A DNA stretch of 64,000 nucleotides from Breznakia pachnodae (GCF_030814225.1 NZ_JAUSUR010000009.1:123275-187274), one strand, 5' to 3'. Shown: positions 33,457-42,361, counted from the first letter of the stretch. Numbers and translations: made by a program. Notes: generated by a model from the sequence alone, not told the origin.

Positions 33457-35514
33457 TTAGAATCCTAACAATGTTCCTACATTGAAGATTAAGAATGAAA
33501 CAACCCAAGCTACTACTATCCAAAACACAAGTGTGAACCAGAAGATCTTACGATCATTTAATTCAGCACGTAATGCAGCTACTGCTGCCATACATGGAAT
33601 ACTCAATAAGTTAAATGCCATGAATGATAATGCTGCTAGTGGAGAGAATGTAGCACCAATAGTTGCAATTAAAGAGTTTGTTGCACTATCTTCTCCTAGG
33701 AAGTCTTCTTCACTTTCCATACCAGTGTAAAGAACTCCCATAGTTGATACTACTGCTTCCTTCGCAATCAATCCAGTTAAGATTGCTACTACAGCTTTCC
33801 ATCCATCACTACCACCAACAAATCCAAGTGGCATAAAGATAAATTTGATACCATTTGCTAAGATACCTAAGATACTTGCTTCACTGTTTGCTTCCACCAT
33901 ACTAAGTGAGAAGTCAAAGTTAGCCAAGAACCAAAGTACGATTGTAGATGCAAGAATAACTGTTCCCGCACGTACTACATATCCTTTTAGTTTTTCCCAT
34001 AGACGAAGTAATAAGTTCTTAAGTCTTGGGAAGTGGTATGCTGGCATTTCCATTACAAATGGAGATGCTTCTCCTTTAAATACAAATTTCTTTAAGATAA
34101 TTGCTGAAATTACAGCCACTAAAATACCTAACATATAAATTCCAAACGTCATTAAGTCTCCATTGTCCGTAAACACTGCAGATGCAAATAAGGCCCAGAT
34201 TGGTGCCTTTGCTCCACATGACATATACGGAACTAACATCATTGTTAATTTTCTTTCACGCTCACCCTCTAATGTACGTGCTCCCATAATCGCTGGTACA
34301 CTACATCCAAATCCAGTTAATAATGGTAAGAATGCTTTTCCTGATAATCCAAATCTACGTAAGATACGGTCCATGATAAATGCAACACGAGCCATGTATC
34401 CACTGTCTTCAAGAATACTTAAGAATAAGAAGATAACTAGAATCTGAGGGATGAACGATAGAACTCCTCCTACCCCAGCAACAATTCCATCAATTACAAG
34501 TCCAAATACCCAAGCACTTGCTCCCATACTTTCTAAGAATCCTTCTAATACTCCAGTAATCCATTCAATTGGTACCTCTGTTAATCCTTGAAGGTAAACA
34601 CCTGGTGATGCCAAGCCTTCAATAAATAAGAAGTTTTCAGAGAATGTTGTATGGAAGATTGCAAACATGATAAGAGCAAAGATTGGTAAACCTAAGAAAC
34701 GGTTTGTTAGAATCTTGTCAATCTTATCAGATGTACTTAAATCTCCAAGTACTCTTGTTTTTTCTAAACTTCCACTTAATTCTGTTTCAATATATTGGTA
34801 GCGGATATCTGCGATATCTGCTTCACTGTCTTCATTTAAGTCGGTTACTTTTTTAATATCTGCAAGTAATGGTTTTAACTCATCACTAGCCAGAATTTTT
34901 TCATCATGTTCTAATGTTTTACTAGCTTTGAATACTGGTTGATCAAACCCTTTTGAAGAATATAAGTTATATAAGTCATGGAATGGTTTGTCTAAGCTAG
35001 TTCCTTTAAATAAGTTTAAAGGTTTTCTTTTCGTAGTTGCTGTTGCAACTACTTCCATTAAGTCTTTGATATTAGTTGCTCTTAATGCACTAATTTGAAC
35101 TAATGGAATCCCTAATTTTTTTGATAACTCATCAACATTGATTTTATCTTTGTTCTTTTCAACTAAGTCCATCATGTTTAGTGCACCAACAACTGGAATA
35201 TCTGTTTCCAGAATCTGTGTTGTTAAATACAAGTTACGCTCTAAGTTAGTACCATCAATAATATTAATAATTACATCTGGTTTTTCATTAATAATATAAT
35301 CTCTCGCAATTACTTCTTCCAAAGTATATGGAGATAAAGAATAAACACCAGGGAGATCAATAATGTCCATTGGTGTCTTCGCTTTCTTATATTTACCTTC
35401 TTTTTTGTCTACTGTAACACCTGGCCAGTTCCCCACCTTAGCCGTACTACCTGTTAATTCATTAAATAATGTGGTTTTCCCACTATTTGGATTTCCTACT
35501 AACGCTACTCTCAT
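33457..35514 (-). CDS. feoB: Ferrous iron transporter FeoB
   Basis: 685 residues. N-terminal G domain with GNPNSGKTTLFNEL (7-20), the DLPGVYSL G3 motif and the NMMD G4 motif; then a GDI-like linker and a permease with two Gate regions, including GFGCSVPAIMGARTL and the SCGAKAP motif. It imports Fe2+ at the expense of GTP. Third gene of feoA-feoA-feoB-Cys-rich. Iron control is discussed at the promoter. Confidence 0.96.
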   Translation of the reverse strand: MRVALVGNPNSGKTTLFNELTGSTAKVGNWPGVTVDKKEGKYKKAKTPMDIIDLPGVYSLSPYTLEEVIARDYIINEKPDVIINIIDGTNLERNLYLTTQILETDIPVVGALNMMDLVEKNKDKINVDELSKKLGIPLVQISALRATNIKDLMEVVATATTKRKPLNLFKGTSLDKPFHDLYNLYSSKGFDQPVFKASKTLEHDEKILASDELKPLLADIKKVTDLNEDSEADIADIRYQYIETELSGSLEKTRVLGDLSTSDKIDKILTNRFLGLPIFALIMFAIFHTTFSENFLFIEGLASPGVYLQGLTEVPIEWITGVLEGFLESMGASAWVFGLVIDGIVAGVGGVLSFIPQILVIFLFLSILEDSGYMARVAFIMDRILRRFGLSGKAFLPLLTGFGCSVPAIMGARTLEGERERKLTMMLVPYMSCGAKAPIWALFASAVFTDNGDLMTFGIYMLGILVAVISAIILKKFVFKGEASPFVMEMPAYHFPRLKNLLLRLWEKLKGYVVRAGTVILASTIVLWFLANFDFSLSMVEANSEASILGILANGIKFIFMPLGFVGGSDGWKAVVAILTGLIAKEAVVSTMGVLYTGMESEEDFLGEDSATNSLIATIGATFSPLAALSFMAFNLLSIPCMAAVAALRAELNDRKIFWFTLVFWIVVAWVVSFLIFNVGTLLGF

Positions 35515-35523
35515 AATGTCCCC

Positions 35524-35742
35524 CTATTCGACTTCAATTTCATTTGCTTCATCTTTACGCAATGATAATTCATAGTTTCTGACAGTTACTTCAATTGGGT
35601 CACCAAGTGGAGCTACCTTACGTACAAAAATCTGAGTTCTTGGCGTAATCCCCATGTCAAAAATTCTGCGGCGAATTGGTCCAGTTCCAAGTACTTTCTT
35701 TACTGTAACCGTTTCTCCTGGCTTTACATCTTTTAGTTTCAT
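35524..35742 (-). CDS. feoA: FeoA-like SH3-domain protein (second copy)
   Basis: 72 residues with the SH3-like FeoA fold: PGETVTVKKVLGTGPIRRRIFDMGITPRTQ, VRKVAPLGDPIEVTVRNYELSLRKDEA. It supports FeoB activity in the cytosol. Lies 9 nt before feoB, after another feoA. Start has GGGGAGG. Confidence 0.9.
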   Translation of the reverse strand: MKLKDVKPGETVTVKKVLGTGPIRRRIFDMGITPRTQIFVRKVAPLGDPIEVTVRNYELSLRKDEANEIEVE

Positions 35743-35760
35743 CTGATCCTCCCCGTATCT

Positions 35761-35976
35761 CTACGCAACAAGTATTTTTCTAGCTAATTGCTTGTTCAAA
35801 GCAATTCTAGAATCTTTTACCTGGACAATCACATCTCCGTCTTTTTCTCTTACAACAACAACTGTTGCTCCCGGAATTAACCCTAAGTTCTGCAAATGTT
35901 TCCCCGTTTTCTCATCTAACGAACATTTTAAAACCTTCAATGTTTTTCCTACTGGCGCTAATACTAATGGCATCAT
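35761..35976 (-). CDS. feoA: FeoA-like SH3-domain protein (first copy)
   Basis: About 71 residues (MMPLVLAPVGKTLKVLKCS...). It shares the pattern LQNLGLIPGATVVVVREKDGDVIVQVKDSRIALNKQLA with FeoA but differs clearly from the next copy. Two consecutive ATGs precede the chosen start; AAAGG at 6 nt fits the ATG at 35974-35976 best. First gene of the operon, after the iron-box promoter. Confidence 0.88.
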   Translation of the reverse strand: MMPLVLAPVGKTLKVLKCSLDEKTGKHLQNLGLIPGATVVVVREKDGDVIVQVKDSRIALNKQLARKILVA

Positions 35977-36019
35977 GATCATCCTTTCTATAATATTAGA
36001 ATACTTTTTTACACGTTAT

Positions 36020-36048
36020 ATGTTAGCACTGGCTAACCCTAATGTCAA
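36020..36048 (-). promoter_or_regulatory. feo operon promoter with iron-box-like operator in the spacer
   Basis: On the minus strand TTGACA (36043-36048), 17-nt spacer and TAACAT (36020-36025). The spacer and -10 hold TTAGGGTTAGCCAGTGCTAA (36023-36042), whose left half matches the DtxR/IdeR iron box TTAGGTTAGCCTAACCTAA. Binding of a metal-loaded repressor here would block transcription. A DtxR-type gene is at 30675-31046. Confidence 0.8.
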
Positions 36049-36098
36049 ACATTTAGTTAACATTTTCTAACTTTTTTTAAAATTTTGTTGCATATTGG

Positions 36099-36154
36099 TT
36101 GACATCAAATCTAATATAGTATATTATGTAGTCAGTTAGTTGAGGCTAACTTAA
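36099..36154 (+). promoter_or_regulatory. Divergent promoter with second iron-box-like site
   Basis: On the plus strand TTGACA (36099-36104), 17-nt spacer, TATTAT (36122-36127). The sequence TTAGTTGAGGCTAACTTAA (36136-36154) matches 15 of 19 positions of the DtxR/IdeR iron box and covers the expected +1, where a repressor would block initiation. No protein gene follows on this strand. Confidence 0.75.
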
Positions 36155-36275
36155 ATATGTCTGGGACTCCTTTATGACAATCTTACCCATTTCTTATGCG
36201 ATCCTTTTAAGAAATCTTTAGAATAAGAGACATAGATAATATATAAAGACCATATGCTCCCATATGGTCTTTTTT
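36134..36275 (+). ncRNA. Candidate iron-regulated small RNA
   Basis: A transcript from the divergent promoter would run about 140 nt to a strong terminator (36245-36275). No gene lies on this strand: the longest ATG frame (15 codons, 36175-36222) has no ribosome binding site. The RNA carries pyrimidine stretches, for example ACTCCTTT at about 36167-36174, complementary to Shine-Dalgarno sequences (AAAGGAGT), as expected for a RyhB/FsrA-like iron-sparing RNA. This is inference from promoter, operator and terminator layout. Confidence 0.55.
36245..36275 (+). terminator. Rho-independent terminator (strong on plus strand)
   Basis: Perfect 12-bp stem AAAGACCATATG / CATATGGTCTTT with a 4-nt loop, then a run of T on the plus strand. 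The minus side, after the lipoprotein gene, is a poorer U-run. It supports a plus-strand RNA. Confidence 0.85.
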
Positions 36276-36282
36276 ATTATAT

Positions 36283-36717
36283 TTAGTAGTTACATTTATA
36301 ATCTTCTGCTTTTACATTTTTAATCATATCTTCTACACTAAGATTATTTGGTATTAGAAAGATTTCTCGATTATTTTTATCCAGGTTATCAACATTGATA
36401 GTTATACTGACAGAAGCTATACGATCTGATTTATCATATTTAGAACTTACAGATACTCCATCCATTTCAAGAGATGTAGCATTCTTGTTCCAGTACTCTT
36501 CAAAACTAGTATCTTCAAATGATTCTAATTCATCTTTTGATATTGTTTGTTCAGATTCTATTTCTACCTCTAGCACTTTACCAGTATCGCTGTCATAGTA
36601 AATTTCCATTGTTGCGTTTGATGTTTTATCTTCAAACTTACATACATAATAGTCATCATCGCTGCCACAGGCAACTAGTGTTAAACACAGACAAGCGAAA
36701 CATAATATTTTTTTCAT
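36283..36717 (-). CDS. Predicted lipoprotein of unknown function
   Basis: 144 residues. Signal with lipobox LTLVACG (Cys17), then an acidic, Asp/Ser-rich mature part (DDDYYVCKFEDKTSNATMEI) with no motif recognised; it may belong to the DUF1307-type small lipoproteins. It follows prmC by 11 nt and may be co-transcribed with prfA-prmC. Confidence 0.75.
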   Translation of the reverse strand: MKKILCFACLCLTLVACGSDDDYYVCKFEDKTSNATMEIYYDSDTGKVLEVEIESEQTISKDELESFEDTSFEEYWNKNATSLEMDGVSVSSKYDKSDRIASVSITINVDNLDKNNREIFLIPNNLSVEDMIKNVKAEDYKCNY

Positions 36718-36728
36718 AGCTAACCTCT

Positions 36729-37577
36729 CTAACAGTTATGATATATAAAAAGCATTCGATCTTTACCACTCATATCCTTATATACTTCTATTCTATCATC
36801 TTTAAAGTATTTTTTTGCTTCATTGGTTAATGTTTCTTTTTGATCATAACCCATTTCAAAAGCCAAGATACTTTTTTCTTTGATAACCAGATGTGCTTTT
36901 TCAAATATTTCACGATAAAAGCGTAATCCATCATCTCCACCAAATAAAGCAAGATGTGGTTCATAACCTACTACACTTTGTTCCATTTGCTCATCCTTAG
37001 GAATATAAGGAGGATTACTTACCAGAATATCTACCTGATAATTGTTTTCAATAAATGGATCCAACATGTTACCAACTAGGAATGTTACATCTGCACCAAG
37101 GTTCTTTGCGTTCATGCTTGCAACATCAACCGCATCTTCACTAATGTCACTGGCACTAACTTGTAAATTAGTTTCTTCCAGTTTCAAAGAAATGGCAATT
37201 GCACCACTTCCACTTCCAACATCAATCACGGTTGCTTGCTGTGAGGCAAAATGATCATCATATGCACTTAATACATTGGCTACCAATTCTTCTGTCTCAG
37301 GGCGTGGAATTAACACACGATCATCAACAGCAAAACGATATCCATAAAAATAACTATATCCCAAAATATGATCTAGTGGTTCACCCGTTAGTAAGCGTTC
37401 GACCTTTTGGTTATATTCTTCAAGCATACTATCTTCGATTTCTTCTTCATATTCCATATATAAGTTATGTGCTTCTTTTTCAGTTATTTCCAGCAGAAGA
37501 AACAGTGGTGCCTGATCGCCAACACCAGCCTTGATACATTTTTCTTTTGCATTTTTTAAAGCATCCTTATATTTCAT
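36729..37577 (-). CDS. prmC: Release factor glutamine methyltransferase
   Basis: 282 residues. SAM motif VIDVGSGSGAIAISL and the catalytic NPPY in VSNPPYIPKDEQ near residue 185 are those of PrmC/HemK, which methylates the Gln of the GGQ motif in release factors. An N-terminal helical domain (1-90) binds the release factor. It starts inside the prfA stop (TAATG), the normal pairing with its substrate gene. Confidence 0.95.
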   Translation of the reverse strand: MKYKDALKNAKEKCIKAGVGDQAPLFLLLEITEKEAHNLYMEYEEEIEDSMLEEYNQKVERLLTGEPLDHILGYSYFYGYRFAVDDRVLIPRPETEELVANVLSAYDDHFASQQATVIDVGSGSGAIAISLKLEETNLQVSASDISEDAVDVASMNAKNLGADVTFLVGNMLDPFIENNYQVDILVSNPPYIPKDEQMEQSVVGYEPHLALFGGDDGLRFYREIFEKAHLVIKEKSILAFEMGYDQKETLTNEAKKYFKDDRIEVYKDMSGKDRMLFIYHNC

Positions 37578-38650
37578 TATTTATTACCTGCAATTTTATC
37601 CTTTTGATCCTGTAACAACAAAGCTTCAATAATATCATCCAGTTTTCCTTCCATGATACGATCCAACTGTTGGAGGGTTAATCCAATACGGTGATCGGTT
37701 ACACGGTTTTGTGGATAGTTGTACGTACGGATTTTTTCACTACGGTCTCCCGTTCCTAACTTACTCTTTCTTTCCGCATGACGTTCTTCTTCTTCTCTTC
37801 GCTTCATTTCAGAATACACTTTTGCACGAATACTCATAAGGGCAGTAGCACGGTTCTCATGTTGACTTCTACCATCCTGACACTTCACACTAATTCCTGT
37901 TGGAATGTGCGTTACACGTACTGCAGAGTCGGTTTTATTAACATGTTGTCCTCCAGCTCCACTTGCACGCATTGTATCGATTTCCAAATCATTTGGATCA
38001 ATATCAATTTCATCTTCTTCAATTTCAGGGTCAACCAATACCGTTGCCGTCGATGTATGCACACGACCTTGAGTTTCGGTTTTTGGTACCCTCTGTACAC
38101 GATGAGATCCTGTTTCGAATTTCATGTGTCCATATACTTCTGTTCCCTTCAGCATAAAAACAACTCTGGTGAAACCGCCAGCTTCACTTTCTGCCATTTC
38201 AATCACTTCACTCTTCCAACCTTTGCTTTCTGCATATTTCATATACATACGATAAAGATCACCAGCAAAGATATTTCCTTCATCTCCACCAGCAGCTCCA
38301 CGAATTTCAAACATTGCATTGTTTTGATCTGCAGGATCTTTCGGAATTAATAATACTTCCAAACGGTCCAACAGTTCCTGTTCCTTTGGATTTAACTCTT
38401 CTAGTTCCATCTTTGCCATTTCAATAACTTCTTGATCATTTTCTTTTAATAATGCATTTGCATCTTCAATTCCCTGTAATACTTTTTTTAGTTCACCATA
38501 TGTTTCAACAACTGGAGTCAGTGAAGATTGCTCTTTTCCTAACTTCGCCATTAGCTTGTTATCTGAAAGAACTTCCTGAGTCATCATTTGTTCATTTATC
38601 TCATGATATCGCTGTTCCATTTTTTCTAAACGCTCAATCATTGCACTCAT
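37577..38650 (-). CDS. prfA: Peptide chain release factor 1
   Basis: 357 residues with the GGQ motif in ASGAGGQHVNKTDSAVR near residue 230 and the RVPKTETQGRVHTSTATV region before it. It ends translation at UAA and UAG. Length is as usual. Coupled to prmC. The surrounding minus-strand order prfA-prmC is conserved in Bacillota. Confidence 0.96.
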   Translation of the reverse strand: MSAMIERLEKMEQRYHEINEQMMTQEVLSDNKLMAKLGKEQSSLTPVVETYGELKKVLQGIEDANALLKENDQEVIEMAKMELEELNPKEQELLDRLEVLLIPKDPADQNNAMFEIRGAAGGDEGNIFAGDLYRMYMKYAESKGWKSEVIEMAESEAGGFTRVVFMLKGTEVYGHMKFETGSHRVQRVPKTETQGRVHTSTATVLVDPEIEEDEIDIDPNDLEIDTMRASGAGGQHVNKTDSAVRVTHIPTGISVKCQDGRSQHENRATALMSIRAKVYSEMKRREEEERHAERKSKLGTGDRSEKIRTYNYPQNRVTDHRIGLTLQQLDRIMEGKLDDIIEALLLQDQKDKIAGNK

Positions 38651-38707
38651 ATATGTATACCTCCTCTACTTCAACGTTCCTATTATACCATGCCTATAGG
38701 CATTTTA

Positions 38708-38734
38708 TAAAAAAAGATGGAATTTTCCATCTCT
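38708..38734 (-). terminator. Rho-independent terminator
   Basis: Stem AGATGGAA / TTCCATCT followed by a T-run on the minus strand, past the AraC-type gene. Confidence 0.85.
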
Positions 38735-38739
38735 TCAAT

Positions 38740-40179
38740 TTATACAATTAATTTTTCTAGTTTTTTAATGATAATCTGTTCTAAATCCTTTGCTTTATCA
38801 ATCTGTTTGGCTAACTCTTTACGGATTTTCATATCGCATAGTTTTTCAATTGGGTTTGCTTCTGGATTCATTGCATCACGAATTGCCAGCATCTCATTTC
38901 CAATATCTGCAATTGCTTTAAAATCACTTGCAATCATTGTATACTCATCATTTTGTGTTCCCTTTCCTAGTTCATCAAAGAATACCGATGCCCAATACCT
39001 TCCTTCATTCAAACAAGTCTCATTATCCCCTTCTACTAACAGCCGTTCAACAACCAACTGGATTGCTGATGATGATGCAAAGACTGGATCATTTAAAAGG
39101 GCTTCTTTCCAGCTTTCGTATGCTTTCTTTCCACCATAATAACTTCCCACTTCAAGTTTACTCATCAAACGATGTGCATTCTTTATCCACGCGCCTGTAT
39201 CCTTATTATAAGATGCATCCTTTTTCTCAAAGAAACAGAAGTTTAAAGTTTCTTCTTTCTCCCACCAATCATCACTTACAAAATATCCACTGTCATCAAT
39301 CATAACATTAGCTGCATATTCTGGATGTTCCTGAAAATAACTCCACCCCAATAATGTTTTTCCATGATTTTTGTATCCAGTAATAATCACCGTCTCTGGT
39401 GGTCCAACAATTCCACTTGCAAGTATAGGAACACCATTTTGAAGACTCTTCATTATCTGATGCTTGCATTCTTCCTTACTTAGTTGTTGCTTATCATAAA
39501 ACTGATACTCTGCATTTGCATAGGTAAACATTCTTTGTAATGGAAGTTGTGGGTCTTCTTCTACGAATGACAATGCTACACTACTCATATCCCATCCTTC
39601 TTTATTCCAACGCAAACGAAAACTAAGTCCTGATGCTGCCATCAGATTTGCATATAAGTTATCTTCCTGATACCCCATATAAACAAGTGCACTTTCCAAA
39701 CATGCAGGAAAGGTATTACATTTTCCTGTGGTAAACTCTACTTTGGGTACTCCAAACAATACACATTCTTCTTGATTTAAATTCAAACTCATCGTATTAC
39801 CTCCTTCAATTACTGGTCCATAGATTCCTACACCTAAAAGGTTGCGTTTCACTGCTATGTTCTGTTTTCGAAACTCGGCTGGTGTTTTCCCACTAACTCG
39901 ATCAAACGCTCTGGTAAAACTGTCGTATGCCTGATATTGAAATTCACTGGCAATTTCTGTTAACCACTTATCTGTACTGATGATTTCCAGTGCTGCATTA
40001 TGAATTCTTCGTTTACTAACATATGAGTGCAATGATTCATTCATATAGTCTTTAAACAGCAGACGAAGATAACGATAAGATATCCCTAGATGATTAGCAA
40101 GTTCTTCATAATCAATTTCATTTCTAATATTTGATTCAATATAATAAATAGCAGAACTTAATAAAAGTGTTTTTTCCAT
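38740..40179 (-). CDS. AraC-family HTH fused to a BtrH-like (C39-type) domain
   Basis: 479 residues. The N-terminal 105 residues are a two-HTH AraC domain (YIESNIRNEIDYEELANHLGISYRYLRLLF ... FDRVSGKTPAEFRKQN). The C-terminal part is unusual: the segments GKCNTFPACLESALVYMGYQEDNLYA, VPILASGIVGPPETVIITGYKN and LLGWSYFQ resemble BtrH/C39-like acyl- or peptide-handling domains rather than a cupin. Classic AraC proteins carry the sensor first. Ligand unknown. Confidence 0.85.
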   Translation of the reverse strand: MEKTLLLSSAIYYIESNIRNEIDYEELANHLGISYRYLRLLFKDYMNESLHSYVSKRRIHNAALEIISTDKWLTEIASEFQYQAYDSFTRAFDRVSGKTPAEFRKQNIAVKRNLLGVGIYGPVIEGGNTMSLNLNQEECVLFGVPKVEFTTGKCNTFPACLESALVYMGYQEDNLYANLMAASGLSFRLRWNKEGWDMSSVALSFVEEDPQLPLQRMFTYANAEYQFYDKQQLSKEECKHQIMKSLQNGVPILASGIVGPPETVIITGYKNHGKTLLGWSYFQEHPEYAANVMIDDSGYFVSDDWWEKEETLNFCFFEKKDASYNKDTGAWIKNAHRLMSKLEVGSYYGGKKAYESWKEALLNDPVFASSSAIQLVVERLLVEGDNETCLNEGRYWASVFFDELGKGTQNDEYTMIASDFKAIADIGNEMLAIRDAMNPEANPIEKLCDMKIRKELAKQIDKAKDLEQIIIKKLEKLIV

Positions 40180-40242
40180 AGAACCATCCTTTCATCTATA
40201 CTTTATCATTACTTATCATAGCATACTCGACGTTTATGGCAA

Positions 40243-40268
40243 AAAAAAGGAAGAATTACTCTTCCTTC
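40243..40268 (-). terminator. Rho-independent terminator
   Basis: Hairpin GGAAGA / TCTTCC with a long T-run on the minus strand, overlapping the stop of the TSCPD gene. Confidence 0.8.
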
Positions 40269-40507
40269 AGACTTTGAGATAATGCTCTTGCCATTTGATC
40301 AGGACAACTTGTTTGGCGAAAGCCACAGGTAATCCCAGATAAACGTTTGATAACTTCATCTACGTTCATTCCTTTTGCTAGTGCTGCAATCCCTTTCGCA
40401 TTTCCATTACATCCACCTACAAATTCAACGGTCTTTACAATATTATCTTCAACTTCAATGTTGATTTCTTTTGAGCAAACGCCCTGCGGTTTGTATGTAA
40501 TTAACAT
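40256..40507 (-). CDS. TSCPD-domain protein (TIGR03905 type)
   Basis: 83 residues: an N-terminal GVCSKEINIEVEDNIV, then VEFVGGCNGNAKGIAALAKG, and the TSCPDQMARAL motif near the end with its Cys. Conserved in anaerobes next to unrelated genes; resembles the C-terminal domain of adenosylcobalamin ribonucleotide reductase. Role unknown. Own ribosome site and terminator. Confidence 0.9.
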   Translation of the reverse strand: MLITYKPQGVCSKEINIEVEDNIVKTVEFVGGCNGNAKGIAALAKGMNVDEVIKRLSGITCGFRQTSCPDQMARALSQSLKEE

Positions 40508-40526
40508 AATTTTCTCCTTTTTCTAG

Positions 40527-40558
40527 AAAAAAGCAAAGATTTTCATCTTCGCTTTTTG
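40527..40558 (-). terminator. Rho-independent terminator
   Basis: Stem AAAAAGCGAAGAT / ATCTTTGCTTTTT (one G-U pair) just after rpmE on the minus strand. Confidence 0.9.
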
Positions 40559-40563
40559 TTCGA

Positions 40564-40782
40564 TTATTCTTGTTCGTCTGATTTTAAACCATATTTCTTG
40601 TTAAACTTCTCTACACGACCTTGTGCAGCAGCGAAACGTTGTCTACCAGTATAGAATGGGTGACAGTTTGAACAAGTATCTACTTTTAAATCATTTGCAG
40701 TAGATCCAGTTTCATATTCAGTTCCACATGTTGAACATTTAACAGTGATATTATGATATTCTGGGTGAATTCCTTTTTTCAT
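40564..40782 (-). CDS. rpmE: 50S ribosomal protein L31
   Basis: 72 residues. The four Cys (CSTC ... CSNC) are the zinc form of L31, followed by [10 protein letters not shown]. Part of the large subunit. The Cys-plus type is the zinc-rich form, replaced by the Cys-less type in some bacteria under zinc lack; no such paralogue is here. Confidence 0.96.
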   Translation of the reverse strand: MKKGIHPEYHNITVKCSTCGTEYETGSTANDLKVDTCSNCHPFYTGRQRFAAAQGRVEKFNKKYGLKSDEQE

Positions 40783-40888
40783 AATTTCTTCTCCTTCCGC
40801 CTTAAACTCTATGCGAGCTTAAAGTAAGTGCTTAATCATTATATCTATCTTTTCTTAATATTTCAAGTGTTTTTACCACTTTTGCACA

Positions 40889-42154
40889 TTAATCAATTGT
40901 AACTTTTTCAATAACCGCTCCCAAGTCACGTAACTTACCTACAATATTCTCATATCCACGTTCAATATGATAGATTTCATGGATTTCCGTAGTTCCTTGA
41001 GCTATTAGTCCTGCGATAACCAAACAAGCCCCACAACGTAAATCGGTTGCTTCTACACTTGTTCCTGAAAGTACTGAAGGACCATTGATAAATGAACTTG
41101 GTATACGAATATCAATATCCGCACCCATTTTATTCAACTCATTACAATGTTTGAAACGTTCTGTATAAATTGTCTCAGTAACAACTGATTGGCCTTCACA
41201 CTGCGTTAAAAGAGCTGTCAAAGGCTGTTGCATATCCGTGGCGAAACCAGGATATGGTGCTGTCTTAATATCAACTGCTGTCAGTTTTTCTTTTCTTCCA
41301 TGTACTATAATTTTATCAATATCAACACTTAGTTCGACTCCAATATCTACTAATTTAGAAATTAGACCATCCAAGTGAAGTGGAATCACGTTTTCAATCG
41401 TTACATCGTTTCCTGCAGTTGCTGCAAGCGTAAGATAAGTTGCTGCTTCAATACGATCAGGGATAATCTCATGGAAACATCCATGTAACTTTTCGACCCC
41501 TGTAATTGTAATTACATTGGTACCCATTCCTCTAATTTCTGCACCCATCTTATTTAATAATGTTGCAATATCAATAATTTCCGGTTCTTTTGCTGCATTC
41601 TCAATAATTGTTTTCCCTTTTGCGTATACAGCAGCCGTCATAATATTGATTGTGGCACCCACACTTGAAATATCAAGGAAAATTTTATCTCCAACCAATT
41701 CTTCTGCTTCAATATGGTAGCAACCACCTTCATAACGAACGGTTGCACCAAGTGCTTCAAAGCCTTTTAGATGAAGATCAATTGGACGTGGTCCAAGATA
41801 ACACCCTCCTGGCATCTTAATAACTACTTTTTTATATTTCGCTAACAAAACACCCATAAAGTAATAGGATGCTCTTAATTTTGTTACCGTTTCACTGTCC
41901 ATTGGCTTGTTTTCCATCCCATTAGGATCAATTACAATATGGTCAGTTCCTTTCATTACTACATTTACACCTAACTCTTCTAATAATATTTTTAGTGACT
42001 TTACATCTGCAATCTCTGGAACACCAACAATTGTTACTGGCTCATCCGAAAGGATCGCAGCTGGTATAAGTGCTACAGTAGCATTTTTCGATCCTGAAAT
42101 TCTAACTTTTCCACTTAATTTATGTCCACCTTCGATACGAATAATTTCTTTCAT
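40889..42154 (-). CDS. murA: UDP-N-acetylglucosamine 1-carboxyvinyltransferase
   Basis: 421 residues. SGSKNATVALIPAAIL (Lys23) and the active Cys118 in MPGGCYLGPRPIDLHL, the fosfomycin target, are present. It adds enolpyruvate to UDP-GlcNAc in the first step of peptidoglycan synthesis. Start has AAGGAG. Length as usual. Confidence 0.96.
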   Translation of the reverse strand: MKEIIRIEGGHKLSGKVRISGSKNATVALIPAAILSDEPVTIVGVPEIADVKSLKILLEELGVNVVMKGTDHIVIDPNGMENKPMDSETVTKLRASYYFMGVLLAKYKKVVIKMPGGCYLGPRPIDLHLKGFEALGATVRYEGGCYHIEAEELVGDKIFLDISSVGATINIMTAAVYAKGKTIIENAAKEPEIIDIATLLNKMGAEIRGMGTNVITITGVEKLHGCFHEIIPDRIEAATYLTLAATAGNDVTIENVIPLHLDGLISKLVDIGVELSVDIDKIIVHGRKEKLTAVDIKTAPYPGFATDMQQPLTALLTQCEGQSVVTETIYTERFKHCNELNKMGADIDIRIPSSFINGPSVLSGTSVEATDLRCGACLVIAGLIAQGTTEIHEIYHIERGYENIVGKLRDLGAVIEKVTID

Positions 42155-42310
42155 TGCAATCTCCTTAATTTACCCATCTATTTACTCACTCATATACATT
42201 GAGTGTTGCTCATTTTATTTTAAAAACTACATATCTAACATTATATAACATAACGCTCTATTTTTCACTACTCTATTCAACTATTTTTCTCAACCCACAA
42301 CACAACAAAA

Positions 42311-42337
42311 GAGTATATAGTAATATTCTATATACTC
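42311..42337 (-). terminator. Second hairpin downstream of the NlpC/P60 gene
   Basis: Perfect 10-bp inverted repeat GAGTATATAG / CTATATACTC with a 7-nt loop, TTTT on the minus side. It lies beyond the main terminator at 42362. Confidence 0.5.
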
Positions 42338-42361
42338 CTCTATATAAATAAGTTAAAAGTT

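Noticed and set aside
36157..36222. Short ATG frames inside the candidate iron-regulated RNA (6 and 15 codons)
   Set aside because: No Shine-Dalgarno sequence before either start and no membrane or other recognisable feature; an RNA is more likely.
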